A model generated the notes under the pieces. It was not told the origin of the DNA. It did no database searches and worked only from the letters and a program-made list of their open reading frames with translations. The position numbers and the translations under genes are program-made. A stretch of DNA of 64,000 nt, from the NCBI GenBank assembly GCA_019637435.1, contig JAHBVO010000004.1, positions 434,001 to 498,000 on the forward strand. Reading direction: 5' to 3'. The DNA comes from Candidatus Obscuribacterales bacterium. Its GTDB lineage: Bacteria; Cyanobacteriota; Vampirovibrionia; Obscuribacterales; Obscuribacteraceae. Numbering within the stretch: the stretch's first letter is position 1; every line of letters starts with the position of its first letter. Positions 31,114 through 40,639 of the stretch are shown piece after piece.

Positions 31114-34100
31114 TCACTTATCGCGGTGCTTCTTCAGAATTTCGCGAGCCTTTTTGTATATGGACTCAGCCGATTCATCTTTACCGAGCTTTTTCAAAAC
31201 TTTGGCGTAATCTGCCAGCGCGCGGCCGATGTCCTCGTGATCCTCTTCCAGTGATTCTCGTCGGATACTGACGACGCGCAGCATGATTTCTTCGGCCTCT
31301 TTGTGTTTTTCGAGCTTATACTCGATGGTGCCGAGCGAGTGCAGGTAGTCTGCAAACTCTATTTGATCCTGAGTTGGGGCGCTTTCGTACAGGTGGACAG
31401 CTCGTTTCATGAACGGCTCCGCTTTATCAAAGCGACCCTGAACACAAAGCGTCATTGCCAGATTGTTGTAGTCCTCGACGAGGGCTGGGTTGTCTGGACC
31501 GAGCTCGTTGAGCCGGTTGACGAGCATGCGTTCGTAGATAACTTGAGCTTCCTTGTAGTTGCCCTGTTCAAAGTAAGTCTCAGCCAGGCGTCCGAATGCG
31601 GTGTCTACTGGTTCTTCATTCTTTTCGCCTGCCTGGTCGAATGAGAGTTTTTCTGCAAGATCTTTTGAGGCTTCTTTGCCGACTAGCTTAGCCAGCTGTC
31701 TTGCCTTGGCGTCCTCGGGCAGGATTGTTTCCGAGAATCTGCCGCCGCGTTTAGACGTGACTTTGATTTCCGGATTTTGGGCCGTTTTCATAATTTCGAC
31801 GAGGAGCTGTTCTGCGGACAGTTTTGCAATATCTTCAATTGCAACTTCGTCCGGGGTCGGCTCGGTTACAGGTTCTGCCGATTTCGCCTCATCTTTTATC
31901 GCGTCGTTTTTCGCATCAGTCTCTTCCAGTTTTACTTCTGCGCGCTCGATTTCACTGAGCTCCGAATCCGGCTTGGACTCGCCGTTGGTCGATGTTGGTT
32001 CGACATCGTCTGACTTTGCGACAACGTCTTTGCCGGAAGAACCACCGGCGATACCACTTGATGTTGCATTCGCTGCCTTTTTTGCGGCCGTGCTGCCAGC
32101 AAAAACTTCTGCTTTGGCGGTTTCCGCCGGCTTTTCAGCGGGTTCTTCGTCGTCTTCTTCATCACCAATCAATCCTCGAAGGAGATTTTTGAGACCACCA
32201 GCGGAGTTTTCTTCGGCGGGCTCGGCCGCTTCGCTTTCTTGCGGCTCGGTGAGTTTTTCGTTGATAGAGGAGAGTGGCGGTTCATCATCGTCAAAGCCGT
32301 TATCAAATAGAGAATTTAGTGCCCGTGCCAATGATGGTTCGCTGGAAGCGACGACTCTGGTGTCGTTATCGTCATCTTCATCCATGTCCACCGGCATCTT
32401 CTTGCGACTTGACTTAGCTGCAGGAGCGAGCTCCGAAGCAGGTTCTGGCGAAGATGCATTGCCGGAGCCGGCTTTTTCTGCTGCTGCTTTCTCAGCAGCA
32501 GCCTGCTCGGCTGCAGCTTTAGCGTCCTCTTCGGCTTTCGCCTCTTCAGCTGCCTTGGCTTCGGCCGCAGCGGTGGCAGCTTTAGCTTCTTCGGCAGCTT
32601 TGGCTTCTTCGGCAGCTTTAGCTTCTTCGGCAGCTTTGGCTTCTTCGGCAGCTTTGGCTTCTTCGGCAGCTTTAGCTTCTTCGGCAGCTTTAGCTTCTTC
32701 GGCGGCTTTAGCTTCTTCAGCAGCTCTAGCTTCTTCGGCGGCTTTAGCTTCTTCAGCAGCTCTAGCTTCTTCAGCGGCTTTAGCTTCTTCAGCGGCTCTA
32801 GCTTCTTCGGCGGCTTTGGCCTCTTCAGCAGCTTTGGCCTCTTCAGCAGCTTTGGCCTCTTCGGCAGCTTTATAATCGTCAGCAGCTTTAGCGTCGTCTT
32901 CGGCTGCTTCCGCTTCTTGAGTAGTTTTGCCTTTTGCTCCGGCATCCGCGGCGGCTTCGTCCGCCGGCTGCGATTCTGCTTCAGCTTTGCTTTCGGCTGG
33001 AGCACCTAAATCAGACTTCGGCTCTGCATCGGCTTCTGCTGGCTCCGCGCCCTTACCTTTTTTCGACTTAGCCGCAGTAGGCTCGACGGACTTCTTCGCG
33101 GCCACCGAATCTTGAGCGGCTTCTGCGCGTTCTCGTTCTGCCGCAATCTTTTCGGAGAGACTTGCTGCCGCTTTTTCTGAAGCCGCTTTACCAGCGGCTT
33201 TAGACTCTGCCTGTTCCGCCTGATCGTTTGAGGCTGCCTCAGATTCGGCGAGCGTTCTTTCCAAAACATTTGTCAGAACGAATTCTTCGTCATCATCATC
33301 GTCTTCATCTGAATCTGCGAGCGCAGGCTCTTCGATTGTCGCTTCCGCCGGCGATGCCGGACTTAATGCGCTCTCACCGAGCGCTTCAGCAGTGACTTTG
33401 CGAATCGACTCCTTGAGCGCCTTGCGAGCGGCTTCCTTTTCTTCGGGGGTTTGAGTTTTCGATTCGGAGACTTTGGGCGTAGTGGTACTACTTTCGGTGC
33501 CGGCTTCGCCACGCATCTTGAGCCCGCTTTCCGGCGTCCACTTCAGATCGCGCAAGCCTTGCTCGAATGAAATGATCTGGTCACCCTTGTGAAGGCAGTA
33601 ATCGAGCGTTGCAATTGCATCGTCAGGATTGAGCCAACCCTTAGCGACCATTTGATAGCATCGCAGCGTAGCTTGAAGTGTTGGCACATCCATTAAGCCC
33701 GTCAGTACCAGCACTTTTCCAATCAGGGCGGCGCCGTGTCGTTTCAACTCAAAAGCGCTTTCAATATCTTCATCGGTGCAAACACGCGAGAGTGTGAGCA
33801 ATTGCTGATATGTAATAGGCGGAACTTCCGGTTCTTCGCGTTTGTTGCTGGGAGCCGCCTCTGCTAGAGCTTCTTCAGGGCTGACACCGGTAGAGAAAAC
33901 TTCCGACAACAGTTCGCACGCTTTCATAGCGTCTATTTTTCCGTCGCGAACAGCTTCCTGGAAAAACAACGCTGCGTCCAGAAGTTCCTTCGAAATAAGC
34001 TCCTGTGAAACCAGGACGACTCCAATCGGCTGTTGATTGGCAAGCCCCCATTCAAGCGCATCCATGACGTCGGTTTCAGTCAGAATGCCTGCCATAACCA

Positions 34101-34731
34101 GAAGTTCGCCGAGCCGCACAAGCGGTTTTTTCTTCTCTTCGACTTTGGGTTGTTCGGCAGGTGCACCTTCGAGACCGGCTGCCTGACGTAATTCCAGTAT
34201 TGCTTCTTCTCGTGAAACAACTTCATCGCGCAGACGAACTTGTACTTCAAGCGCTTTTTGAAGAACTTCGCTGGGCAATATGCGGTTTAAAACAAGCATC
34301 CTCCCCAGGGGCATGCCCGTGTTGACACTGCGTTCCATCGCTTCTGATAAATCTTCTTCGCTTACCAGACCAGCTTCGAACAGCAGCTCTCCCAGCTTGC
34401 CGGTTCGCGCTCGCTGAGCGGCGTTCTGGTCGTAATCCTCGAGTACATCCGAGAAATTACCACCGATTTTGCGGGCGACTTTTATACATTGAATAGCGAG
34501 GTTGAGGTCGATAGTACGGTCTCGCAACATGGATTGCGCTTCGAGCACAATCTGCAGGTCGCGGGCGGTCATATAGCCCGACATTACCAGTACTTGACCG
34601 ATTTGCAGCTTCTTCGAACGCGATGAACGCATCGCCTCCTGCAATTGCGCAGGCGTCAGAATGCCTGCCTGCACCAAAAGGTCACCAAGCCTGGCGCTAC
34701 TCGAAAATCTTCGAAAGATAGATGACGACAC
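31114..34731 (-). CDS. Giant protein: four MshEN modules, Ala-rich helix, TPR tail
   Basis: 1205 residues. Four tandem MshEN (T2SSE_N) modules start at about 14, 112, 202 and 308, for example RLGDLLVQAGILTPAQLQEA and IGQVLVMSGYMTARDLQIVL. MshEN modules are known c-di-GMP binders in some ATPases. A charged linker follows, then an A-K-A-A-E-E hexapeptide array (about 620-735), likely a long single helix. The last 170 residues are TPR/TPR_12 units (YFEQGNYKEAQVIYERML, LGPDNPALVEDYNNLA). No ATPase domain or signal peptide. A scaffolding role is inference; if MshEN sites are intact it may respond to c-di-GMP. Confidence 0.85.
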   Translation of the reverse strand: MSSSIFRRFSSSARLGDLLVQAGILTPAQLQEAMRSSRSKKLQIGQVLVMSGYMTARDLQIVLEAQSMLRDRTIDLNLAIQCIKVARKIGGNFSDVLEDYDQNAAQRARTGKLGELLFEAGLVSEEDLSEAMERSVNTGMPLGRMLVLNRILPSEVLQKALEVQVRLRDEVVSREEAILELRQAAGLEGAPAEQPKVEEKKKPLVRLGELLVMAGILTETDVMDALEWGLANQQPIGVVLVSQELISKELLDAALFFQEAVRDGKIDAMKACELLSEVFSTGVSPEEALAEAAPSNKREEPEVPPITYQQLLTLSRVCTDEDIESAFELKRHGAALIGKVLVLTGLMDVPTLQATLRCYQMVAKGWLNPDDAIATLDYCLHKGDQIISFEQGLRDLKWTPESGLKMRGEAGTESSTTTPKVSESKTQTPEEKEAARKALKESIRKVTAEALGESALSPASPAEATIEEPALADSDEDDDDDEEFVLTNVLERTLAESEAASNDQAEQAESKAAGKAASEKAAASLSEKIAAERERAEAAQDSVAAKKSVEPTAAKSKKGKGAEPAEADAEPKSDLGAPAESKAEAESQPADEAAADAGAKGKTTQEAEAAEDDAKAADDYKAAEEAKAAEEAKAAEEAKAAEEARAAEEAKAAEEARAAEEAKAAEEARAAEEAKAAEEAKAAEEAKAAEEAKAAEEAKAAEEAKAAEEAKAAEEAKAATAAAEAKAAEEAKAEEDAKAAAEQAAAEKAAAEKAGSGNASSPEPASELAPAAKSSRKKMPVDMDEDDDNDTRVVASSEPSLARALNSLFDNGFDDDEPPLSSINEKLTEPQESEAAEPAEENSAGGLKNLLRGLIGDEEDDEEPAEKPAETAKAEVFAGSTAAKKAANATSSGIAGGSSGKDVVAKSDDVEPTSTNGESKPDSELSEIERAEVKLEETDAKNDAIKDEAKSAEPVTEPTPDEVAIEDIAKLSAEQLLVEIMKTAQNPEIKVTSKRGGRFSETILPEDAKARQLAKLVGKEASKDLAEKLSFDQAGEKNEEPVDTAFGRLAETYFEQGNYKEAQVIYERMLVNRLNELGPDNPALVEDYNNLAMTLCVQGRFDKAEPFMKRAVHLYESAPTQDQIEFADYLHSLGTIEYKLEKHKEAEEIMLRVVSIRRESLEEDHEDIGRALADYAKVLKKLGKDESAESIYKKAREILKKHRDK
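32581..32870. repeat. 18-bp coding repeat encoding EEAKAA
   Basis: About 16 near-identical copies of an 18-base unit (GCTTCTTCGGCAGCTTTG and variants) within the giant MshEN/TPR gene encode A-K-A-A-E-E. Synonymous and K/R changes separate copies, with some blocks identical, which suggests growth by slippage or unequal exchange. Copy number may differ between strains, changing helix length without a frameshift. Confidence 0.8.
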
Positions 34732-34850
34732 TAGCTCTTACAAATGCTCCCCAGCCCAGCCTGGCTAAAAATGGATTCCGATTGACCCGTCGACTAGCTT
34801 CGAGTCAAAAAACGCACACACATTTGGTTGTGCCCCGAACGCGATACTTT

Positions 34851-35399
34851 TCATTGATCCAACGCACTTTTGAAAAAATCATATGTGCGTTCGTCAAAGA
34901 GGACGAATCTGATCTCCTCTAAATTGTTATTCCCCGCGCAGAACTCCCGCGCTTCGGAGATTGCAATCTGAGAAGCTTTATCAGTAGGAAAACCATAGGC
35001 GCCCGTCGAAATTGACGGAAAGGCGACAGTTTTAGCTTCATATTGAACTGCCAGTTTGAGACATTCTCGGTACGCGCTTGCCAGTTTCTCTTCTTCGTTA
35101 CTGCTGCCGCCACGCCAGATGGGACCGACCGCATGGATAACGTACTTCGCAGACAGCTTGCCACCACCTGTGATTACAGCCTGCCCCGCCGGACACTTAC
35201 CCTGGACCGCGACGATTTCTTTGCATTCTTTGAGTATGTCCGGCCCGCCGGCGCGGTGGATGGCACCGTCAACGCCGCCGCCTCCCATGAGACCGGAGTT
35301 GGCCGCGTTTACGATTGCGTCCACTTCCTGTCTGGTGATGTCGCCGCGGACAAGCGAAATTGTCGTTGCATTGGCTTTACAACTGTGATTAGAGGTCAT
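34851..35399 (-). CDS. Macrodomain protein, O-acetyl-ADP-ribose deacetylase-like
   Basis: 182 residues, a single macrodomain. It shows GDITRQEVDAIVNAANSGL, GGGGVDGAIHRAGG (the ADP-ribose loop with catalytic Asn/Asp region) and PSISTGAYGFP, as in YmdB/MacroD-type enzymes. These hydrolyse O-acetyl-ADP-ribose or remove mono-ADP-ribose from proteins. Cytoplasmic. No neighbouring ADP-ribosyl transferase. Start ATG 35399. Confidence 0.93.
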   Translation of the reverse strand: MTSNHSCKANATTISLVRGDITRQEVDAIVNAANSGLMGGGGVDGAIHRAGGPDILKECKEIVAVQGKCPAGQAVITGGGKLSAKYVIHAVGPIWRGGSSNEEEKLASAYRECLKLAVQYEAKTVAFPSISTGAYGFPTDKASQIAISEAREFCAGNNNLEEIRFVLFDERTYDFFKSALDQ

Positions 35400-35591
35400 C
35401 GTTATCGGACCTGTTGAAGTTTTAGTTTGATTCGACGCGTAACTTCGCGCGTGAACAAAGATTCCCGCGCGCAGTTATCTTAACCGATGCGAATCGCGCC
35501 GATGCACTTGTAATCACGAACTTGCGCCAAGTTTTCTGATCCCGCGCCCAGTTCAGGAACGGCACGCGGCGATGCTTTCAGCTAAGGAGCG

Positions 35592-36821
35592 TCAGGCGAA
35601 TATCTGCTTCGATGCGAGTTGTCCGATTTTGTTGTACCTGGAGAGTTCCATCGTGCCGTCGGAATTTACCGTTATCTTTTGCGAGCAGAATGGCTTGATA
35701 CCTTTGGAATCATCATAGGAGAGTTCTGAGAACTTCCATGTTCCGTCAGGCATAGTCTCCTGCTCGGTGGTCGGTCTGCGATACCGATCGTGCACAACCA
35801 TTGAATTGGCACCATTCTCGCCGGTCGTTTTGGTGAGGGTTGTATTGTCCGATGCGGTCGAACTCGTCACCGTGCGTCCGTCGGGAAGAAGCGTGGTGCG
35901 TCCGTACTTGCAATTGCTGCCGTCGAACTTTTCCGCAATCTTGGCATGCTGCTCGAATACGTGCCGGAAAGGGTCGGCGAGCGGTCTGGTTTCTTCCTGC
36001 TCGATGCGAGCCTGGACTGTTTCTTCCGCATTGAGCTTGCCTTCGGCGACGTCCGCCTTCGGTTCGGCGTCGTGCCGGACGGACGGCTCCAGGCGAACCT
36101 TTGCTCGGGCTACGAGCGCCTTGTCATGCACTTCGGCGCCCGGAGCGATCGCCAGTCCGATAGCCAGTTTAGCGTCCGGCGTTTCGTTGGCATTAGTCAA
36201 TGCTTTCGGCAACTCACGTTGAGCACCGTCGGCGTTTTGCTTCTGCATATTGCCGATGACGCGTAAAAGCGATGAGTTGAGTCGTGGCAGAACTACGCGT
36301 GCCGGTCCTTCGAGAACCGGTTGAGGAGCCAGGCTTGAATCCATGGCAATTTCCCGCCGATTGTCGCCGGTCAGGACTTCGGTGCTCCGTAGTTCAGCTG
36401 ATTTGTTTCTTCCGCTGTTGAAAAAATCATTTTGGTCGACGATCCCGCGGAAGGGCGAAACGCCGGCTGGAGCGAGACCGAGTCCCTCTCCGTATTGAGT
36501 GGTTATGTCATTTGAGTGCATGCGTGTGGGCGATTCCTGGATACCGAGTGAAGGAACGGCAGGTGTCGCGTCAGTCTTGCCATCATAGTTATTATTCGGG
36601 AAGTCGGCTCCGGAACGCGCGAACGCGCCTTTGCCGTAATTCATGGCATTCAAGCTTGAGGCTGAGTCAAGCTTATTGAGACTTGATGCTGGATCAAGTG
36701 CTCTTTGTATGTCCGTCCAGCTGAGCGATTCGGTTGAAGAACCAGCGGTGCTATCTAGATTTGGTCCAGTGAGTCCGACTTCGGGCCAGCTGCCGGAATG
36801 GTTGTGGTTAAAAAATGCCAT
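35592..36821 (-). CDS. Unknown repetitive protein with YD-like C-terminal strands
   Basis: 409 residues, no signal peptide. The N-terminal part is Ser/Asn-rich and unstructured-looking, with a local repeat (DPASSLNKLDSASSLN, residues about 42-58). The middle is charged and helical. The last 115 residues read as short strands, GRTTLLPDGRTVTSS, MPDGTWKFSELSYDD and VNSDGTMELSRYNKIGQLAS, resembling YD/wall-repeat strands. No family recognised. Confidence 0.6.
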   Translation of the reverse strand: MAFFNHNHSGSWPEVGLTGPNLDSTAGSSTESLSWTDIQRALDPASSLNKLDSASSLNAMNYGKGAFARSGADFPNNNYDGKTDATPAVPSLGIQESPTRMHSNDITTQYGEGLGLAPAGVSPFRGIVDQNDFFNSGRNKSAELRSTEVLTGDNRREIAMDSSLAPQPVLEGPARVVLPRLNSSLLRVIGNMQKQNADGAQRELPKALTNANETPDAKLAIGLAIAPGAEVHDKALVARAKVRLEPSVRHDAEPKADVAEGKLNAEETVQARIEQEETRPLADPFRHVFEQHAKIAEKFDGSNCKYGRTTLLPDGRTVTSSTASDNTTLTKTTGENGANSMVVHDRYRRPTTEQETMPDGTWKFSELSYDDSKGIKPFCSQKITVNSDGTMELSRYNKIGQLASKQIFA

Positions 36822-37047
36822 TCCCGAGTATTAGAGCGATGTGGTCAAAGATTAAACGAGGCACATAAACTGCAACTCCTATATTAGTGGAATCAGTTTT
36901 GATGTCAAGGACATTTAATCTCTGGGGATGCTGCACCAATCAGCCTTTCGGAATTTATCAAAACCATTCTGGCTCAGTAGAAACAAAAATCCACTGCTCC
37001 GCCCACGAATGCTCAACTGTTGCATTCTGTGCTCGGGTTCTTTTGAA

Positions 37048-38751
37048 TTACTGATCTTTCGGCAGGGCCAGGTCGCGAGCCAGTACCACACGCCGCTTGC
37101 CGTTTTTCGCTTCGTCGCGCGCGCGTTTTGCTGCTTGAATCAGGCGGTCCAGGTCAACTGAGTCCTCTGGAACGGTGGCTACGCCAAAAGCGAGTGCCAG
37201 GGCTCGGGAGTCCATATCGGACGACAATGGAGCTTCTCGTAGTACGTCGCTGATTCTATTTGCAAGAGCTGCTGCAGCTGCGGCGTTTGTGTTTGGCAAC
37301 AGTAGCGCATAGTCAAAAGTTTCATAATGACCGAGCGTGTCGATTTGCCGTTTGACCAGGCCAATTCGTTGCATGGCCCGTCGAATAGCAATCATTTGCA
37401 GAGCTTCGACAACCGGGCTATCATCTCCACCCTTGCGAATTCCAAGGCTGAAAACAATCAGCGAGAAAGGCAAGTTGAAATACTCGTATCGAAGATATTC
37501 CTGCTCGAGAAAATAGATGAAAGCGTAGTAGTTGAAGATTCCCGTTTCCGAGCGAGTAAGAGTTTTAATTACGCTCTGGAATTGGTTCTCATCGACACCA
37601 ATCGACTTCAGTCGAGCCAGGCGGTTTTGGGTCGGCGCCTGGTCTGTGATCTGGACGAGACCGCAGCTGACCAAGTTAAACAAAAGAGGCACCCACTGCG
37701 TCTTTTGCATGGGGCGTTTGCGCAACAGGTCGGAGAGCGTGTTGCGATTATCGACCATGTCATAGAATTCAATTTGTTGCTCAAGCGGCAGCGGCGCGCC
37801 TTTCTCGAGACGTGCGCTCAGCTCTTGCTCGGACATCATCGCATTTTTGCGAACCAGGCAGGACTCTTGTTTGAGACCGGCAGTCTCCAGGTACTTCCAC
37901 TGGTCGAGAAGCGTGACGCCTTCCATGAGAACGGCGTCCAGCCGTTTGTTGACTGTACGGTCGTTGGTTTTTTCGTCAGGCCAGAAACGAAACTCACCTG
38001 ATGTCCAGGTTATCAATTCAGCAAGCGCTGAGTCGCCCTGGTTGTCAGCTACCTGACAGTGCAGCGGAATTCCTTCCTGGAAAAAAACCTGGCAGGCATC
38101 GACTTTGGTTTTTATATCAAGCCGACCCGTCATTTTGGCGAGATTTATAGATTGCAAAAGGTTCGGGACCTGGAGTTTATTCAGGTCACCTTCAAGAGTG
38201 GCTTTAGCCCCCAATCTTGGAGGGTCGAACATAATCGTGGCATTGTCCGGCATCGCCGGAGCGCCCGGAATGGTCATGCGCGTAGGCGCCAATCCACTAG
38301 TAGTGGCCACCGGGTTGTATGCGCCGGTGGAATTCGCCTGCGTGTCACTGCTTGCGCCGGTGCCCATCATGGCGCTGGACGGAATGATGTCCTGAAGCGC
38401 GTCTCCGCCACCAGCCTGCAAAATTAAATTACAAATCAAACTCAAGTCGCGGCAGGGATGCTTCCACATGATTTTGCCGGGACCGCCTGAATACTGCCAG
38501 AGCAGCCACTCCGGATCCATCGACTGGTCGGGATCGATTTCGCGGGGCTCATATCGAACCGACAACACGAAATCAGTTTTCTTGTCAGCGCTCGAGAATG
38601 GAAGCTCAACAATGCGCCCTGACATTTTCTGTGCTTCTTGCATCAGAAACTGGACGTCGCCGTAACTCGGGATCGCCATCTGTTTTGGCAGACGAACCGT
38701 TTTTTGTTGCGCGTGACCAGGACCACTTTGGGGTTTGTTGCCGCCGAACAT
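37048..38751 (-). CDS. DUF4388 (PATAN) protein with degenerate GGDEF domain
   Basis: 567 residues. A DUF4388/PATAN module lies at about 180-285 (LEGDLNKLQVPNLLQSINLA, MTGRLDIKTK, ELITWTSGEFRFW), a signalling-scaffold domain often seen in gliding and cyanobacterial systems. The C-terminal part (about 400-565) keeps the GGDEF fold (LIVFSLGI, FDYALLLPNTN, ALAFGVATVPEDS) but the active-site loop is GHYET at about residue 474 instead of GGDEF. It should not make c-di-GMP and may instead bind nucleotides or proteins. N-terminal 170 residues unassigned. Confidence 0.8.
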   Translation of the reverse strand: MFGGNKPQSGPGHAQQKTVRLPKQMAIPSYGDVQFLMQEAQKMSGRIVELPFSSADKKTDFVLSVRYEPREIDPDQSMDPEWLLWQYSGGPGKIMWKHPCRDLSLICNLILQAGGGDALQDIIPSSAMMGTGASSDTQANSTGAYNPVATTSGLAPTRMTIPGAPAMPDNATIMFDPPRLGAKATLEGDLNKLQVPNLLQSINLAKMTGRLDIKTKVDACQVFFQEGIPLHCQVADNQGDSALAELITWTSGEFRFWPDEKTNDRTVNKRLDAVLMEGVTLLDQWKYLETAGLKQESCLVRKNAMMSEQELSARLEKGAPLPLEQQIEFYDMVDNRNTLSDLLRKRPMQKTQWVPLLFNLVSCGLVQITDQAPTQNRLARLKSIGVDENQFQSVIKTLTRSETGIFNYYAFIYFLEQEYLRYEYFNLPFSLIVFSLGIRKGGDDSPVVEALQMIAIRRAMQRIGLVKRQIDTLGHYETFDYALLLPNTNAAAAAALANRISDVLREAPLSSDMDSRALALAFGVATVPEDSVDLDRLIQAAKRARDEAKNGKRRVVLARDLALPKDQ

Positions 38752-38950
38752 CTGAATTCCAGTTTTTGAGAGCAGTATTACTAAGGCTACCAGAGAAAGG
38801 CGCTCAAAGGACTTGAGAGACCTCCAAACTTTTGTTCCCAGGTTGAATCAATATGTACCGCTACCGCCAGCCTTTTTCACAGAGCTTCGATGAGAACGGG
38901 GTTTTGCGAACGTATGCGGTCTTGCGCCGATTTATTCTCGGACGCTCGGT

Positions 38951-40234
38951 TTATGGATATAAACCGCGAAGGCGTTTTGCTTCAGCGATTGTCGATACAC
39001 CGAGCCTCAAAGCCGCCATGCGCGGTCTGAGTGTGCGCTCTTGCGAAAGCGCGAAAACTCGATCGCAGGCGCGTCCCATGATCTGCTCGAGACGTTCGTT
39101 GACTTCTTGTTCGGTCCAGAACAGCTGCATCAGCCCCTGAACCCACTCGAAATAGCTGACGGTCACGCCGCCTGCGTTCGCCAGGATGTCGGGAACGACC
39201 AGGACGCCTTTCTCATGCAAGTAAATGTCGGCTTCGGGACTGGTCGGACCATTGGCTCCCTCAACTACGATTTTGCAATCGAGCGACTCCATATTGTCTT
39301 CTCTGAGCTGGTTGCCCAGCGCGGCTGGAATAAGGATGTCGCACTTGGTGGACAGCAATTCGGCGTTGCTGATTGTCGTTGAGTTCGGGAAGCCGGCGAC
39401 TCGACCGAATTCCGACATATATGCCATCAGGCGCGGAATATCGAGACCTTCCTCGTTGCGGATGCCGCCGTGTACATCGGAGACCGCGACAATCTTGTAG
39501 CCCGATGAGTAGAGTTGTTTGGCTGCGATTGAACCGACGTTGCCGAAACCTTGAACTACCACGGTCGGTTGCTCGACGTTGAGATTGTGATGCTTAACTG
39601 CACGACGTGCGCAATAGGCGACACCGCGACCAGTCGCTTCGTGACGTCCGAGCGAACCGCCGATGGAAACCGGTTTTCCTGTCACTACAGAAGGTACGGT
39701 ATGACCGACGTTGATTGAGTAGGTGTCCATGATCCACGCCATGGTCTGCTCGTTCGTATACATGTCCGGTGCCGGAATGTCTTTGTCCGGACCGAGAAGA
39801 TTGATGATTTCAGAGGTGTAGCGGCGGGTGAGACGCTCTTGTTCGCCAAGCGACATTTGCCAGGGCTTGCATCTGATGCCGCCCTTGGCGCCGCCGTAAG
39901 GCAAGCCCATAAGCGCGCATTTCCAGGTCATCAGCATCGCCAGCGACGCGACTTCGCCCAGATTCACTTCAGGGTGAAAACGGATACCGCCTTTTGCCGG
40001 TCCCAGAGCCACATCGTGGTGGACGCGATAGCCCGTAAATGTTTTTACCAGACCGTCGTCCATGCGGACCGGGATTGTCACTACCATCGAGCGCTTCGGG
40101 TAGCGAAGGCGCTCGTGCAACTGTGAGGGTAATCCCATTTCAGCGGCGATTTCATCGAGTTGGCGCTGGGCCATCAGGAAGTGCGGACTTTCACATTCCA
40201 TCGTCGGAACCGAGCTAGGCATCGTGGCCACCAT
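38951..40234 (-). CDS. gdhA: Glutamate dehydrogenase (Glu/Leu/Phe/Val dehydrogenase family)
   Basis: 427 residues, hexameric-type length. Substrate-site motifs are GPAKGGIRFHPEV and LPYGGAKGGIR (catalytic Lys in GGAKGG). The Rossmann NAD(P) site is VVVQGFGNVGSIAA. Catalyses reversible oxidative deamination of glutamate to 2-oxoglutarate and ammonia. ATG 40234 has GGAGGG 7 bases upstream, a strong site. Alternative activity on leucine or phenylalanine cannot be ruled out by eye. Monocistronic. Confidence 0.93.
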   Translation of the reverse strand: MVATMPSSVPTMECESPHFLMAQRQLDEIAAEMGLPSQLHERLRYPKRSMVVTIPVRMDDGLVKTFTGYRVHHDVALGPAKGGIRFHPEVNLGEVASLAMLMTWKCALMGLPYGGAKGGIRCKPWQMSLGEQERLTRRYTSEIINLLGPDKDIPAPDMYTNEQTMAWIMDTYSINVGHTVPSVVTGKPVSIGGSLGRHEATGRGVAYCARRAVKHHNLNVEQPTVVVQGFGNVGSIAAKQLYSSGYKIVAVSDVHGGIRNEEGLDIPRLMAYMSEFGRVAGFPNSTTISNAELLSTKCDILIPAALGNQLREDNMESLDCKIVVEGANGPTSPEADIYLHEKGVLVVPDILANAGGVTVSYFEWVQGLMQLFWTEQEVNERLEQIMGRACDRVFALSQERTLRPRMAALRLGVSTIAEAKRLRGLYP

Positions 40235-40639
40235 GAGGCACCCTCCAAAAGTAGATCTGGACTTATTTAGATCTTGAGTGCATATGTTAAGGCCTGTTCG
40301 TACTGAATCTATAAAAATATCCCGGTAATCTTCAGATAAGAATTTTCAAACGTTTGCCGGCGACCGGTTTTGATGGAAAACCAACCGCGCGAAACCCCTA
40401 GCTGCTTGGCTTTCGGCCTCAGGCTCGGCAGTCCGGCGATGTTGGTTTGACGAAAACGTTGTGATCGGGCTGCCACTAATTGCGGTGCTGCCAAGCGTTC
40501 CGATTTTGCTATCAGTTAATGGCGCCAATCGCTCTAACGAGTATGATCATCGCTCTGTCGGAAGGGCATGCGCGTCTTCTGACATCGCTCTTTTCGAGCG
40601 TTTGCGGCTCCAGCCCGCGCAATCTCTGGTTAGTTTTCG
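40235..40639. other. Intergenic region upstream of glutamate dehydrogenase
   Basis: About 400 bases between divergent genes (glutamate dehydrogenase and the Ca2+/H+ antiporter). A 61-codon minus-strand frame (40309-40494, ...RPKAKQLGVSRGWFSIK) has no ribosome site, and I do not call it. GC-rich pairable segments occur at 40360-40440 but match no riboswitch I know. Confidence 0.4.

Noticed and set aside
32581..32870. CRISPR-like repetitive DNA
   Set aside because: Units are 18 bp, contiguous without spacers, and keep the reading frame of a coding repeat.
31601..32875. 424-codon Ser/Ala-rich frame on the plus strand
   Set aside because: It is the antisense reading of the 18-bp EEAKAA repeat region; only the minus frame shows MshEN and TPR domains.
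40309..40494. 61-codon frame upstream of glutamate dehydrogenase
   Set aside because: No ribosome site and no recognised family; coding character is weak.
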